Assembly: GCA_913046155.1 (NCBI GenBank)
Contig: CAJWRY010000071.1
Span: 1-7,349 of the forward strand
Source: an uncultured Candidatus Nemicrothrix sp.
GTDB lineage: Bacteria; Actinomycetota; Acidimicrobiia; Acidimicrobiales; UBA8592
Direction of reading: 5' to 3'
DNA length: 7,349 nucleotides
The position numbers and the translations under genes are program-made. Positions within the stretch are counted from its first letter, which is position 1, and every line of letters starts with the position of its first letter. A model generated the notes under the pieces. It searched no databases. It had not been told where the DNA came from and saw only the letters and a list, made by a program, of their open reading frames with translations. Shown one piece after another: positions 1 through 6,677 of this stretch.

Positions 1-166
1 GTTTTTTTCTTAGTGCTCTTTCACCTTCTTCTGAAAAACCATAGCCAGAATTTGCATATAAGTCTAGAGGGTCACCAGCGGCTCTTGAAATTAGAAATAC
101 TGCAAAAGTAGCTAGTATGATACTAAAGACCGCAAATATAGCTCTTCTAAGTATAAACTTTCTCAT
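1..166 (-). CDS. ABC transporter permease, DppB/OppB type (N-terminal part, cut by window edge)
   Basis: The ATG at 166-164 opens a frame with no stop through 55 codons to the window edge. The protein begins MRKFILRRAIFAVF, followed by one hydrophobic helix (about residues 9-27) and then the motif SRAAGDPLDLY. A short basic N-terminus, a first membrane helix and an (A/P)GDP motif straight after it are the usual start of the inner-membrane permease of dipeptide/oligopeptide/nickel ABC importers. The segment GFSEEGERALRKK fits the stretch before the conserved 'LGLD' of the family. It lies downstream of the solute-binding-protein C-terminus encoded at 333-675, the usual binding protein then permease order. 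A weak GAGAG lies about 4 bases before the ATG. All six arginine codons are AGA. Only the N-terminus is visible, so substrate specificity cannot be judged. Confidence 0.8.
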   Translation of the reverse strand, partial: MRKFILRRAIFAVFSIILATFAVFLISRAAGDPLDLYANSGYGFSEEGERALRKK

Positions 167-222
167 TAAACTCTCAAAATAATATATCTATTAATTACAA
201 TATAAAAACCATACCAAAAAAG

Positions 223-251
223 ATTATCATTATCTACCTAATAAAAAACAA
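223..251 (-). promoter_or_regulatory. Possible sigma70-type promoter for the permease gene
   Basis: Read on the minus strand, TTGTTT (251-246) is followed after exactly 17 bases by GATAAT (228-223), about 57 bases before the permease ATG. The -10 matches consensus at five of six positions and the -35 at only three of six. The whole 167-278 spacer is very AT-rich, so chance matches are likely. It sits just downstream of the terminator at 279-306, where a second promoter would make sense. Inference only. Confidence 0.25.
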
Positions 252-278
252 TTATTTATACATTTTTATTCTTAATTG

Positions 279-306
279 AAAAGAGGCTCAAAATTGAGCC
301 TCTTTT
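279..306 (-). terminator. Intrinsic terminator after the solute-binding-protein 3' end
   Basis: The 13-base arms 279-291 and 294-306 are perfectly complementary around a 2-base centre. The core is GAGGCTCAA / TTGAGCCTC, with an A-run on one side and a T-run on the other. In practice the loop would open to about 4-6 bases. The hairpin starts 27 bases past the stop codon at 333-335 and is followed by T-rich sequence on either strand, so it could work in both directions. Such hairpins between a binding-protein gene and its permease genes often lower downstream expression relative to the abundant binding protein. Here it could do that, or end the transcript completely. Confidence 0.8.
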
Positions 307-332
307 CTTATAATCGTTTCTCTAATTAGAAT

Positions 333-1049
333 CTATTGTAATTCTAGGTTCCAAAGTGAGTTGATTGAAGCTGCCGCAGCTTTATCCATTTCTGCAGACT
401 TAATCTTCTTGTTGTTGAAGTAGTAAGCATCAGGAACAGCTACAACACCTGGTTGTAGTGACTGGTCGTATACGTAAGCTAAGTATTCGTTAGCAGCTTC
501 TGTAGCAGCAGCTGAGTCTGAAGCTTTAGCCATTCTGTTGTATAGATCCAGAATTACTGGTGACTCAAATCCACATGAGAATCCACCTCGAGTTAGAGTA
601 GTTTGTACTAGACCCTTAGGGAAATGCCATGGGTTAGACTCACGACCCTTGTCACAAGATGTGATCCATGGGTGAGTGTTAGACCTACCAACAACAATAA
701 AACCTGCTTCCCTGTACCTTCTCGCTAAATCAGATTCCACAGGAGAAATGTAGTTGATTTCCTTTAACGCTTTATTCCCCAGATGCATTGGTTCATCGGC
801 GCTTGATGTCCAAAGATCTTTTAATATGAAAGGAACTCCCTTGAAGGGTCCATCAGGTATGTCACCAGCAGCGTCATCAAGGGCTCTTTCGAATCGCTCA
901 GACACCACTGCATTTACTTCTCCGTCTAGTCTTTCTATACGATCAATAGAAGCTTGAACCGCTTCAACGGGTGACACATCACCGGAGCGGATTACCTCTG
1001 CTAGTCCATAACTATCCAGACGACTTAGTTCACTATCGTTTAATGCCAT
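333..1049 (-). CDS. Chimeric ORF: amidase-signature N-terminus joined to ABC solute-binding protein C-terminus
   Basis: This 238-residue frame is made of two unrelated parts. Residues 1-125 look like the start of an amidase-signature (GatA-like) hydrolase: the N-terminal helix SGDVSPVEAVQASIDRIERLD, the GVPFILKD motif with the catalytic Lys77, and DLARRYREAGFIVVGRSNT. The family should continue with a Gly/Ser-rich segment (GGSSGGS) carrying the cis-Ser and nucleophile Ser, in a protein of about 450-500 residues. None of that is present, so amidase activity is not expected. Residues ~127-238 instead resemble the end of a family 5 (peptide/nickel) extracellular binding protein: NPWHFPKG, LDLYNRMAKASDSAAATEAANEYL, VAVPDAYYFNNKKI and the terminal LWNLE. 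The terminator and permease gene downstream agree with that. The start is 51 bases after the oxidoreductase gene and has no clear Shine-Dalgarno. No signal peptide is present, so the binding-protein part would stay cytoplasmic. Either a real fusion/deletion pseudogene or an assembly join. Confidence 0.75.
   Translation of the reverse strand: MALNDSELSRLDSYGLAEVIRSGDVSPVEAVQASIDRIERLDGEVNAVVSERFERALDDAAGDIPDGPFKGVPFILKDLWTSSADEPMHLGNKALKEINYISPVESDLARRYREAGFIVVGRSNTHPWITSCDKGRESNPWHFPKGLVQTTLTRGGFSCGFESPVILDLYNRMAKASDSAAATEAANEYLAYVYDQSLQPGVVAVPDAYYFNNKKIKSAEMDKAAAASINSLWNLELQ
627..684. repeat. Imperfect short direct repeat beside the chimera junction
   Basis: On the plus strand CCATGGG occurs at 627-633 and again at 666-672. 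Each copy is followed by TTAGAC (634-639 directly, 679-684 after six extra bases). In protein terms the repeated units encode SNPW (138-141) and SNTHPW (123-128). The second copy coincides with the point where amidase similarity ends and binding-protein similarity begins, so this microhomology may have guided a recombination or a misassembly. The repeat is short and could be chance. Confidence 0.4.
670..690. other. Inferred breakpoint between the catabolic operon and the ABC transporter locus
   Basis: To the right, codons for ...FIVVGRSNT match the amidase family up to the point where 'NTPE' is normally followed by the Gly/Ser-rich core. To the left, HPWITSCDKGRESNPW has no amidase counterpart and reads on into binding-protein sequence. 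The frame is kept across the join, so no stop or frameshift marks it. The position is judged by family patterns from memory, with an uncertainty of perhaps 10-30 bases. Confidence 0.6.
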
Positions 1050-1100
1050 AAACGGACATTACCGTACACCCTAGACAAGTGCGATATAGATATTTAATTT

Positions 1101-2108
1101 CTAGGGTTTCCAGTCCGAAAAGGAATCAATCATTAACTGAACATCAGGTCCCAAAGGATAGAGAATAGGGGAGGTGCAACCGGCATCAAGATATTCTTTC
1201 ACTTTGGCCTTTGCTTCTTCCGGTGTTCCAGACGCTGTACAGCGTTGCACAACATCATCTGGAACCAGCTTGGAAGCTGCCTTTACCTCTTCATTGGTAG
1301 CAGGCCAAGACAAAACCTTATGAATTTTATTTAGTAACTCCTCACTCACTCCACTTGCAGCCATGATGTGGGGCTGTTGCCCAAGATATTGGGTCAGGAG
1401 CAATCGGGCTGCATCAAGGGCAGCTTGGCGATCCTCATCAACAGAGCAAACAATAAGCTGAGGTCGGTCAATATCATCGAGATCTCTACCAACAGAATGA
1501 GCGCCTTTCTCCAGTGCTTCCATTGCTCGCAGGTTATAAGCTGGCTCAACCATGTAGTTCAAAACAACACCATCACCAATTTTTCCCGTTAGTTCCATCA
1601 TTTTCATGCCAGTTGCGCCAATGTAGATCGGAACGTCTTTAGCAACTCGTTCTTGGTGAATGTAATCTAGCTCAACGCCATCAAGTTGAACATAATCACC
1701 TTGATACGTAACAGGTCCATCACAACGCAGTAAGGAACGCACCGACTCAACAACTTCTCGCATAACTCCAAGTGGCCTTTTGCGGTCAACTCCTACTTTT
1801 GAAGCCAAAGGATCCCACCATGCTCCAATACCTAAAATGATTCTTCCAGGTGCTAAATCATCAAGAGTTGAAAATGTTGATGCGATTCGTGCCGGATTTC
1901 TTGTCCAGCAGTCAATGACTCCGCTGCCGATTTTTACATTTGTTGTCTTAGCGGCAAACGCTGCCATCGGAACGCAGCACTCGCGCACAAGTCTTGAATC
2001 GGCTTGCCACACAGACTCGAATCCCTTCGCTTCAGCGGCTTGAGCAAAGCCAATCGCTTCTTCAATTGAATGCGCGTCCTGCAGATAAAGACCGACAGGT
2101 TGTGTCAT
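1101..2108 (-). CDS. LLM-class (luciferase-like) flavin- or F420-dependent oxidoreductase
   Basis: This complete protein of 335 residues has the usual length for a luciferase-like TIM-barrel oxidoreductase. Family marks in order are: the N-terminal GLYLQDAHSIEEAIGFAQAAEAKGFESVWQ strand-helix (broken here as residues 6-20 and 21-35); the VKIGSGVI strand (58-65); WTRNPARIASTFSTLDDL (68-85); PGRIILGIGAWWDPLA (87-102), typical of the F420-reductase-like branch; and GATGMKMMELTGKIGDGVVLN (164-184), the cofactor phosphate-binding region. Members transfer hydride or oxygenate with FMN or F420; which cofactor is used here cannot be read from the sequence. The start overlaps the amidohydrolase stop by 4 bases (ATGA) and has a strong AAGGAG five bases upstream, so translation is well supported. 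As last gene of the overlapping set it may reduce, or oxidatively open, an intermediate from the ring-attacking enzymes. RutA, which opens uracil, belongs to the same superfamily, but specific similarity is not claimed. Confidence 0.88.
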   Translation of the reverse strand: MTQPVGLYLQDAHSIEEAIGFAQAAEAKGFESVWQADSRLVRECCVPMAAFAAKTTNVKIGSGVIDCWTRNPARIASTFSTLDDLAPGRIILGIGAWWDPLASKVGVDRKRPLGVMREVVESVRSLLRCDGPVTYQGDYVQLDGVELDYIHQERVAKDVPIYIGATGMKMMELTGKIGDGVVLNYMVEPAYNLRAMEALEKGAHSVGRDLDDIDRPQLIVCSVDEDRQAALDAARLLLTQYLGQQPHIMAASGVSEELLNKIHKVLSWPATNEEVKAASKLVPDDVVQRCTASGTPEEAKAKVKEYLDAGCTSPILYPLGPDVQLMIDSFSDWKP

Positions 2109-3175
2109 AATAGCTCCTTCATTCTATTAAAGAGCTTTTCTGCTGCTTCACCAGCCTTAGCTCGTATTTCAGCGGAATCAATATCAAGAAATTCGCCACT
2201 TTCCATTATAGGCTTTCCATCAATTTCTATATCAACGGGTCGTACACCACTAGTAAATGCAAGATGCCATGGATCCATTTCTTCATATGACCACGTAACT
2301 TTATCCTTACGGCACTCTGGAAATAAAGAAGCATTCACATCCAGCATATTCCAGACTGTTTCAGGCGACTCCTCAACGTTAAATTCTCGTAGTCGCGCAT
2401 ATCCAATGCGAAACTCTTCAAGCATATCGGCACCTATACCGTCAGTTCCCAACCCAACTAGATTCTCAAAGCGTGTCGGCTGCGCGTACCCTACGCCGTT
2501 ATTCATATTCGATCTCGGATTATGAACAATTATTCCCCGAAGTTGATGATTATCAGGGAGAAGAACTCCGTGAACAAGAATCCAATTATCAGATGCATGC
2601 TGCTGCAGTCGCCTCCACGAAACGGCATCTAAGTCCCCTTCAGCAACATGAACATGCACTCCTACACCCATATCAACTGCAAGTTGTGCAGCAGAATTAA
2701 GAGTCTCATCAGAACAAGTGAAAGCCGCATGTATGCCAACCATGCCCACACCACCTTCCTGAAGAAATCTCTTATTTTCTTCTAATCCACGTCTGGCTTC
2801 TTCTGTCATAGGCGTATCGGTGGAAAAGTCTTTGGAATTTCTATCAGTCACTCCATAACACGTATTGACTCGCACCCCAAGCTCATTGCAAGCGTTCTGA
2901 ATCACAGACAAGGATCCTTCGATAGCATTAGGAGACTCGTGGTGATCAATTATGCAAGTCGTTCCTCTCTCAAGAGCTTCAAGAGCGCCTAATTTCGCAG
3001 ACCACTCAATAGTCTCAAGATCTAATGCTCTATCAAGTCTCCACCAAACCGAATTAAGAATATCTTCAAAAGAACTTGGAATTTCATCTGGCGATGGCAT
3101 CCCACGAGCTAATGATGAATAGAGGTGGTGGTGGGCGCAGACTAGACCAAAAGTTTGGTTTGCATTCAAGTCCAT
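2105..3175 (-). CDS. SsnA-like metal-dependent amidohydrolase, short form lacking most of the beta-sandwich domain
   Basis: This 356-residue enzyme belongs to the amidohydrolase superfamily, closest by eye to SsnA / chlorohydrolase-type deaminases. Metal ligands are all visible: HxH at His15/His17 (CAHHHLYSSLARGM), His176 in HVHVAEGD, His202 in LVHGV, and Asp245 in LGTDGIGADM. Other SsnA-like signatures are WWRLDRALD (44-52), IIDHHESP (75-82) and VHNPRSNMNNGVGY (217-230). Relatives are about 440 residues long and carry some 55 residues before the HxH motif; here only 14 precede it. The frame cannot extend upstream, because an in-frame TGA lies at 3190-3188 and no start codon lies between. The 'G.LEPG..ADLVV.D' segment expected near residue 288 is also missing, replaced by CRKDKVTWSYEEMDPWHL. 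So both halves of the sandwich domain are trimmed while the barrel is intact. It overlaps the molybdenum enzyme gene by 10 bases. Likely reaction: hydrolytic deamination or ring hydrolysis of an N-heterocycle; substrate unknown. Confidence 0.85.
   Translation of the reverse strand: MDLNANQTFGLVCAHHHLYSSLARGMPSPDEIPSSFEDILNSVWWRLDRALDLETIEWSAKLGALEALERGTTCIIDHHESPNAIEGSLSVIQNACNELGVRVNTCYGVTDRNSKDFSTDTPMTEEARRGLEENKRFLQEGGVGMVGIHAAFTCSDETLNSAAQLAVDMGVGVHVHVAEGDLDAVSWRRLQQHASDNWILVHGVLLPDNHQLRGIIVHNPRSNMNNGVGYAQPTRFENLVGLGTDGIGADMLEEFRIGYARLREFNVEESPETVWNMLDVNASLFPECRKDKVTWSYEEMDPWHLAFTSGVRPVDIEIDGKPIMESGEFLDIDSAEIRAKAGEAAEKLFNRMKELL
2114..2119 (-). promoter_or_regulatory. Strong Shine-Dalgarno for the LLM oxidoreductase gene
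   Basis: AAGGAG on the minus strand lies five bases before the ATG at 2108, inside the last codons of the amidohydrolase gene. It fixes this start and is the clearest ribosome binding site in the operon. The other internal genes have weak or no such motif and probably rely on translational coupling. Confidence 0.75.
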
Positions 3176-5742
3176 GCCTCTGCCCGCTCACGATTAGACT
3201 CGTCTTCCATAGGCAATTCATTTCTCCAAGTACCGTCCAAAGCATTCAGCGCAGCTGCAACGGCGCCTGCAGTAGGGACCAGACCTATCTCTCCCACTCC
3301 CTTTATCCCATAGGGGGAGTTAGGCTGTGGTGACTCAACGAGGATAACTTCCACATCCGGCATATCTTTCGGTCGAATGATGCTCAGGCTTTTGAGTGTG
3401 AGGTTATTTGGTTGGCCAACTTCATCGCAAGGGAAGCCCTCGGATAGTGCGTATCCAAGACCCATATGAACAGCTCCTTCAATTTGTCCCTCGCATAGTA
3501 GTGGATTTATTGCTTTACCCACATCATGCGCAGCAACAACCTTCTCAATCTTCCCAGTTTCCTCATCAATAATCACTACTTGAGAGGCATATCCAAAAGT
3601 CGAATGAATTATCGGATTCTCCACATCTTCACTCAACGAGTTCGTCCAATCAACTCTGTATTCGCCCTCATAATCAATACCAACCTGACAACCATCTTCA
3701 AGTGCTTTCTTGCAAGCATCAGCGACAGCTCCAGCACCCATTAATGTCCCACGACTTCCCGTTGTTTGCCCAGCTCCTAATTCTCGTGAGGTATCAACCA
3801 ACACGTCAATGCGGTCTGCCTCAACTCCAAGTTCCTCTGCTGCTACTTGTAACGCTACGGTGTGGACACCCTGACCCATCTCGGTCCAACAATGGCGGAC
3901 TTCAATTCGACCAGAATCGGTAAAATGAATCACTGCCTTAGCTACTTCCTTAAACCCATTACCTAGCCCAGAATTCTTCAACCCTAAACCTAAACCTACG
4001 GCTTTACCTTCCTCAATCGCCTTAAGGTACGCAGGCTTTATAGCATCCAAACATTCCCTTGCGCCCAAGCAACCATCGTCCATTATTTGACCCGGTCCCC
4101 AAACTGAACCTGGTGTCACGACATTTCTAGACCGAATCTCCCAACCAGAAATTCCAACCATTTCAGCTAACCTATCCATCACGCCCTCCATCGCAAATTG
4201 GGCTTGGTTAGCTCCAAAACCTCGAAATGCGCCACAAACTGAATTATTTGTTCTTGCAGCGATCGCTTCAACCTCGATATTGGGAATTACATACGGTCCA
4301 GAGGCGTGACCCGCCGCCCGCTCAAGAACTTTCATCCCAACGGAAGCATAGGGGCCAGAGTCTCCTACCATTCTTGCAGACAGCGCTAAGAGCTCCCCAT
4401 TTTCATCACAACCTATCTTGTATTCAAGGCGGATAGGGTGACGTTTCGTATGGATGAGGAACGACTCTTCACGACTCAGAGTAGTCTTTACAGGTGTTTT
4501 CAATAACCATGCTGCCAGCGCTGTCTGTGCCTGATTAGACATATCCTCTTTACCACCGAAGGCCCCACCATTAGATATAAGCTCAACCGTCACATCATCT
4601 GTTCCTATATTAAGAACTCGTGAAATATCGTTTCTATCATCCCAAATACCTTGCCCTCCGCTGTACACGTATAAATGGCCATCAGGTGTCAGAGTAGCCA
4701 ATGTAGATTCAGGCTCAAGAAAGGCATGGTCGACGCGTTGAGTCTGGAAAGTCTCGCTAACTATGTGAGCACAATCGCTCCACACATCTTCTGGGCACCC
4801 CCGCTTGTAATGAGAGGTTGAGAGAACATTGCCGTCTAATCCCCACACAGCATCTTCATCGCTCATGATTGCCTCAAAAGGGTTTGTGATAGGGGGGAGA
4901 ACATCGTATTCAACTCGAATCAATTCACGAGCAGCTCGAGCTGCCTCGCGTGTCTCGGCAACCACCATCGCAATCACATCACCTAAATAGCTAGTTCTTC
5001 CACCTACAGGAATAAACACAGGCCAGTCCTTATGAATTAACCCTACACGAAGCTCACCAGGTACATCATCGGCAGTAATAACCCGAACAACCCCATCTAA
5101 GTTCTCCGCTTTGGAAGCATCAATCGAGACAACGTCTGCCCGAGCATGCTCAGTGAGAAGAAACGCACCATGCAAGAGGCCCTCAACCTGGATGTCATCA
5201 ATAAATGGGCGACGGCCAACAGCAAGGTCTTCAGCCTCATACTTAACCAGTCTGCTTCCTATTCCTGCACCATGCTCCTCTTCGGGTATTTCTCCTTTAG
5301 CTAACGCCTCAACAGCATCAAGAATTTTCACGTATCCGGTGCATCTACATAAATGAGCACCTAAATGACGCGCAGCGTACTCTCTTTCAAGTTCCGGCCC
5401 CTTTTTATCAACAAGTACCTTTGTCCTGATCATGATCCCCGGAGTACAAAATCCACACTGCAAGGCACCACACGCTGCAAACGCTTGCCCCATTTTGTCA
5501 ATTTCTTCTGAATCTAAACCCTCTAGAGTCTGAATAGTGGCCCCATTTGCTCGTTCAGCGGAAAGTTGGCAGGAAATTCTGGCTTTCCCATCCATAATGA
5601 CCGTGCAACAACCACACTGACCAGACGGAGAGCATCCATCTTTTGCGGACAGAATCCCCAATTCATCCCTTAACGCCGCTAATAAGTGCGGATGGTCACC
5701 AAGTACCGTAACCTCTTTTCCATTTAGTTCAAAAGTAGTCAT
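3166..5742 (-). CDS. Xanthine dehydrogenase-family molybdenum hydroxylase, fused 2Fe-2S and Mo-pterin subunits
   Basis: This 858-residue protein fuses two usual subunits. Residues 1-150 are the iron-sulfur part: a ferredoxin-type cluster with Cys37, Cys43, Cys46 and Cys58 (DGCSPSGQCGCCTV), and a helical cluster with Cys96, Cys99, Cys132 and Cys134 (LQCGFC, LCRC). From about 165 comes the molybdopterin part: aldehyde oxidase a/b hammerhead (GRRPFIDDI onward), SGGQGIWDDR (361-370), GGAFGGKED (392-400), the active-site Arg507 in AFRGFG, EMGQGVHT (621-628), GQTTGSRGT (658-666), and GVGEIGL with the catalytic Glu818. No FAD (CoxM-like) domain is present between them or in the window. The layout and the QGIWDDR motif recall E. 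coli XdhD and the group called selenium-dependent xanthine dehydrogenase. Such enzymes hydroxylate N-heterocycles with water. It overlaps its neighbours by 4 and 10 bases. The N-terminus has no Tat signal, so it is cytoplasmic. Substrate and electron acceptor are unknown. Confidence 0.92.
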   Translation of the reverse strand: MTTFELNGKEVTVLGDHPHLLAALRDELGILSAKDGCSPSGQCGCCTVIMDGKARISCQLSAERANGATIQTLEGLDSEEIDKMGQAFAACGALQCGFCTPGIMIRTKVLVDKKGPELEREYAARHLGAHLCRCTGYVKILDAVEALAKGEIPEEEHGAGIGSRLVKYEAEDLAVGRRPFIDDIQVEGLLHGAFLLTEHARADVVSIDASKAENLDGVVRVITADDVPGELRVGLIHKDWPVFIPVGGRTSYLGDVIAMVVAETREAARAARELIRVEYDVLPPITNPFEAIMSDEDAVWGLDGNVLSTSHYKRGCPEDVWSDCAHIVSETFQTQRVDHAFLEPESTLATLTPDGHLYVYSGGQGIWDDRNDISRVLNIGTDDVTVELISNGGAFGGKEDMSNQAQTALAAWLLKTPVKTTLSREESFLIHTKRHPIRLEYKIGCDENGELLALSARMVGDSGPYASVGMKVLERAAGHASGPYVIPNIEVEAIAARTNNSVCGAFRGFGANQAQFAMEGVMDRLAEMVGISGWEIRSRNVVTPGSVWGPGQIMDDGCLGARECLDAIKPAYLKAIEEGKAVGLGLGLKNSGLGNGFKEVAKAVIHFTDSGRIEVRHCWTEMGQGVHTVALQVAAEELGVEADRIDVLVDTSRELGAGQTTGSRGTLMGAGAVADACKKALEDGCQVGIDYEGEYRVDWTNSLSEDVENPIIHSTFGYASQVVIIDEETGKIEKVVAAHDVGKAINPLLCEGQIEGAVHMGLGYALSEGFPCDEVGQPNNLTLKSLSIIRPKDMPDVEVILVESPQPNSPYGIKGVGEIGLVPTAGAVAAALNALDGTWRNELPMEDESNRERAEAWT

Positions 5743-6677
5743 AAATTTTCTGGGGAAATAGCCCCTGTCTGGTTAGTAATAGCCTTATATGCTTCAGGTC
5801 TTCGGTAACGAGCAAAATCAAATATCGTTTGTTTGTAATTCTTGCAGATATCTAAATCAATATCAGCGATAACCAACTCATCCCCATCAGTTTTAGCCTC
5901 CGCTAGAATTTCACCGCTTGGACCAATAATGCATGAATCCGATAACGACGCGACGCCTTCTTCTATCCCGCCCTTTGCAACGCCAACCACATAGCATCCA
6001 TTTTGGTAAGCACCTGATTGCATTACTAAACGACTATGGAAGGAGGCTAGCTTATCCTGTGAAGGGTCGGGTGCGTAGTGGATTGGAGTATTGTAGCCAA
6101 TCAAGATCAACTCTGCTCCGGCAAGAGCAAGTGAACGGTAGGTCTCTGACCAACGACGGTCGTTGCAAATCGCCATGCCCAGGATGCCTCCAAAAGCTCG
6201 CCAGGTTGGGAACGAGTCTCCTGCTTGGAAATAACGTCTCTCAAGGTGCTGAAATTTTCTCCACGGTTCATGTTCCTCATGTCCAGGAAGGTGCACTTTC
6301 CGGTACTTTCCCACAATGCTTCCAAGGTCATCTACTAAAATCTGTGTATTGTATCTTTCGCCCTCCTCAGTAAGTTCGGCGTAACCTAGGCAAAACCCAA
6401 CCCCTAGTTCTTTCGCTTTCAAAAAGAGCGGCTCAGTTTCAGGACTTGGCATACTGGTTTCAAAAAAGGATTCCAACTCAAGGTCACTCTCATGCTCAAC
6501 AAACCATCTCGGGAAAAAGGTGGTAAGCGTCAACTCTGGGTAAACAACCAGTTCTACATTCTCTTCAGATGCGAGGTTGAGAAGGGCAATAAGCCTGTCG
6601 ACAACTGCCGACTTAGAATCATCTTTACTAATTGGCCCCATTTGGGCAGCGGCTACTCGTAAATTTCTCTTAGTCAT
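5739..6677 (-). CDS. Nitrilase-superfamily hydrolase, N-carbamoyl-D-amino-acid hydrolase-like
   Basis: This complete protein of 312 residues has the catalytic triad Glu48 (VVYPELTLTTFFPRW), Lys127 (GKYRKVHLPGHEEHEPW) and Cys171 (GMAICNDRRW). The segments LTTFFPRW, LGYAEL, KYRK(V/I)HLPGH, FQHLE.RYF, ICNDRRW, GYNTP.H and MQ.G.YQNG closely recall the Agrobacterium D-carbamoylase. In that enzyme the arginine pair after the Cys (here Arg174-Arg175) binds the substrate carboxylate, and its length is similar. Such enzymes hydrolyse N-carbamoyl amino acids to the amino acid, ammonia and CO2. Here the ureido substrate could equally be a purine or pyrimidine breakdown product. The start overlaps the M20 gene by 8 bases and the stop overlaps the molybdenum enzyme start as ATGA. 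No good Shine-Dalgarno is seen, suggesting coupling. D-stereopreference is inferred from family likeness only. Confidence 0.9.
   Translation of the reverse strand: MTKRNLRVAAAQMGPISKDDSKSAVVDRLIALLNLASEENVELVVYPELTLTTFFPRWFVEHESDLELESFFETSMPSPETEPLFLKAKELGVGFCLGYAELTEEGERYNTQILVDDLGSIVGKYRKVHLPGHEEHEPWRKFQHLERRYFQAGDSFPTWRAFGGILGMAICNDRRWSETYRSLALAGAELILIGYNTPIHYAPDPSQDKLASFHSRLVMQSGAYQNGCYVVGVAKGGIEEGVASLSDSCIIGPSGEILAEAKTDGDELVIADIDLDICKNYKQTIFDFARYRRPEAYKAITNQTGAISPENL

Noticed and set aside
1068..1107. Inverted repeat ACCCTAG / CTAGGGT around the end of the LLM gene
   Set aside because: The stem is 7 pairs with a 26-base loop, includes the stop codon and has no T-run after it. Too weak to call a terminator.
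2070..2525. Plus-strand open frames such as this one and 5933-6373
   Set aside because: They lie antisense inside well-supported genes, have low-complexity or unconserved-looking translations, and show no family motifs.
3166..3190. Frameshift or wrong start hiding the missing N-terminus of the amidohydrolase
   Set aside because: An in-frame TGA at 3190-3188 blocks extension, and the upstream sequence is used by the complete C-terminus of the molybdenum enzyme. There is no room for the missing ~40 residues.
3166..5742. Selenocysteine-containing enzyme, given the likeness to selenium-dependent xanthine dehydrogenases
   Set aside because: There is no in-frame TGA before the normal stop. In that family selenium is a labile cofactor, not an encoded residue.
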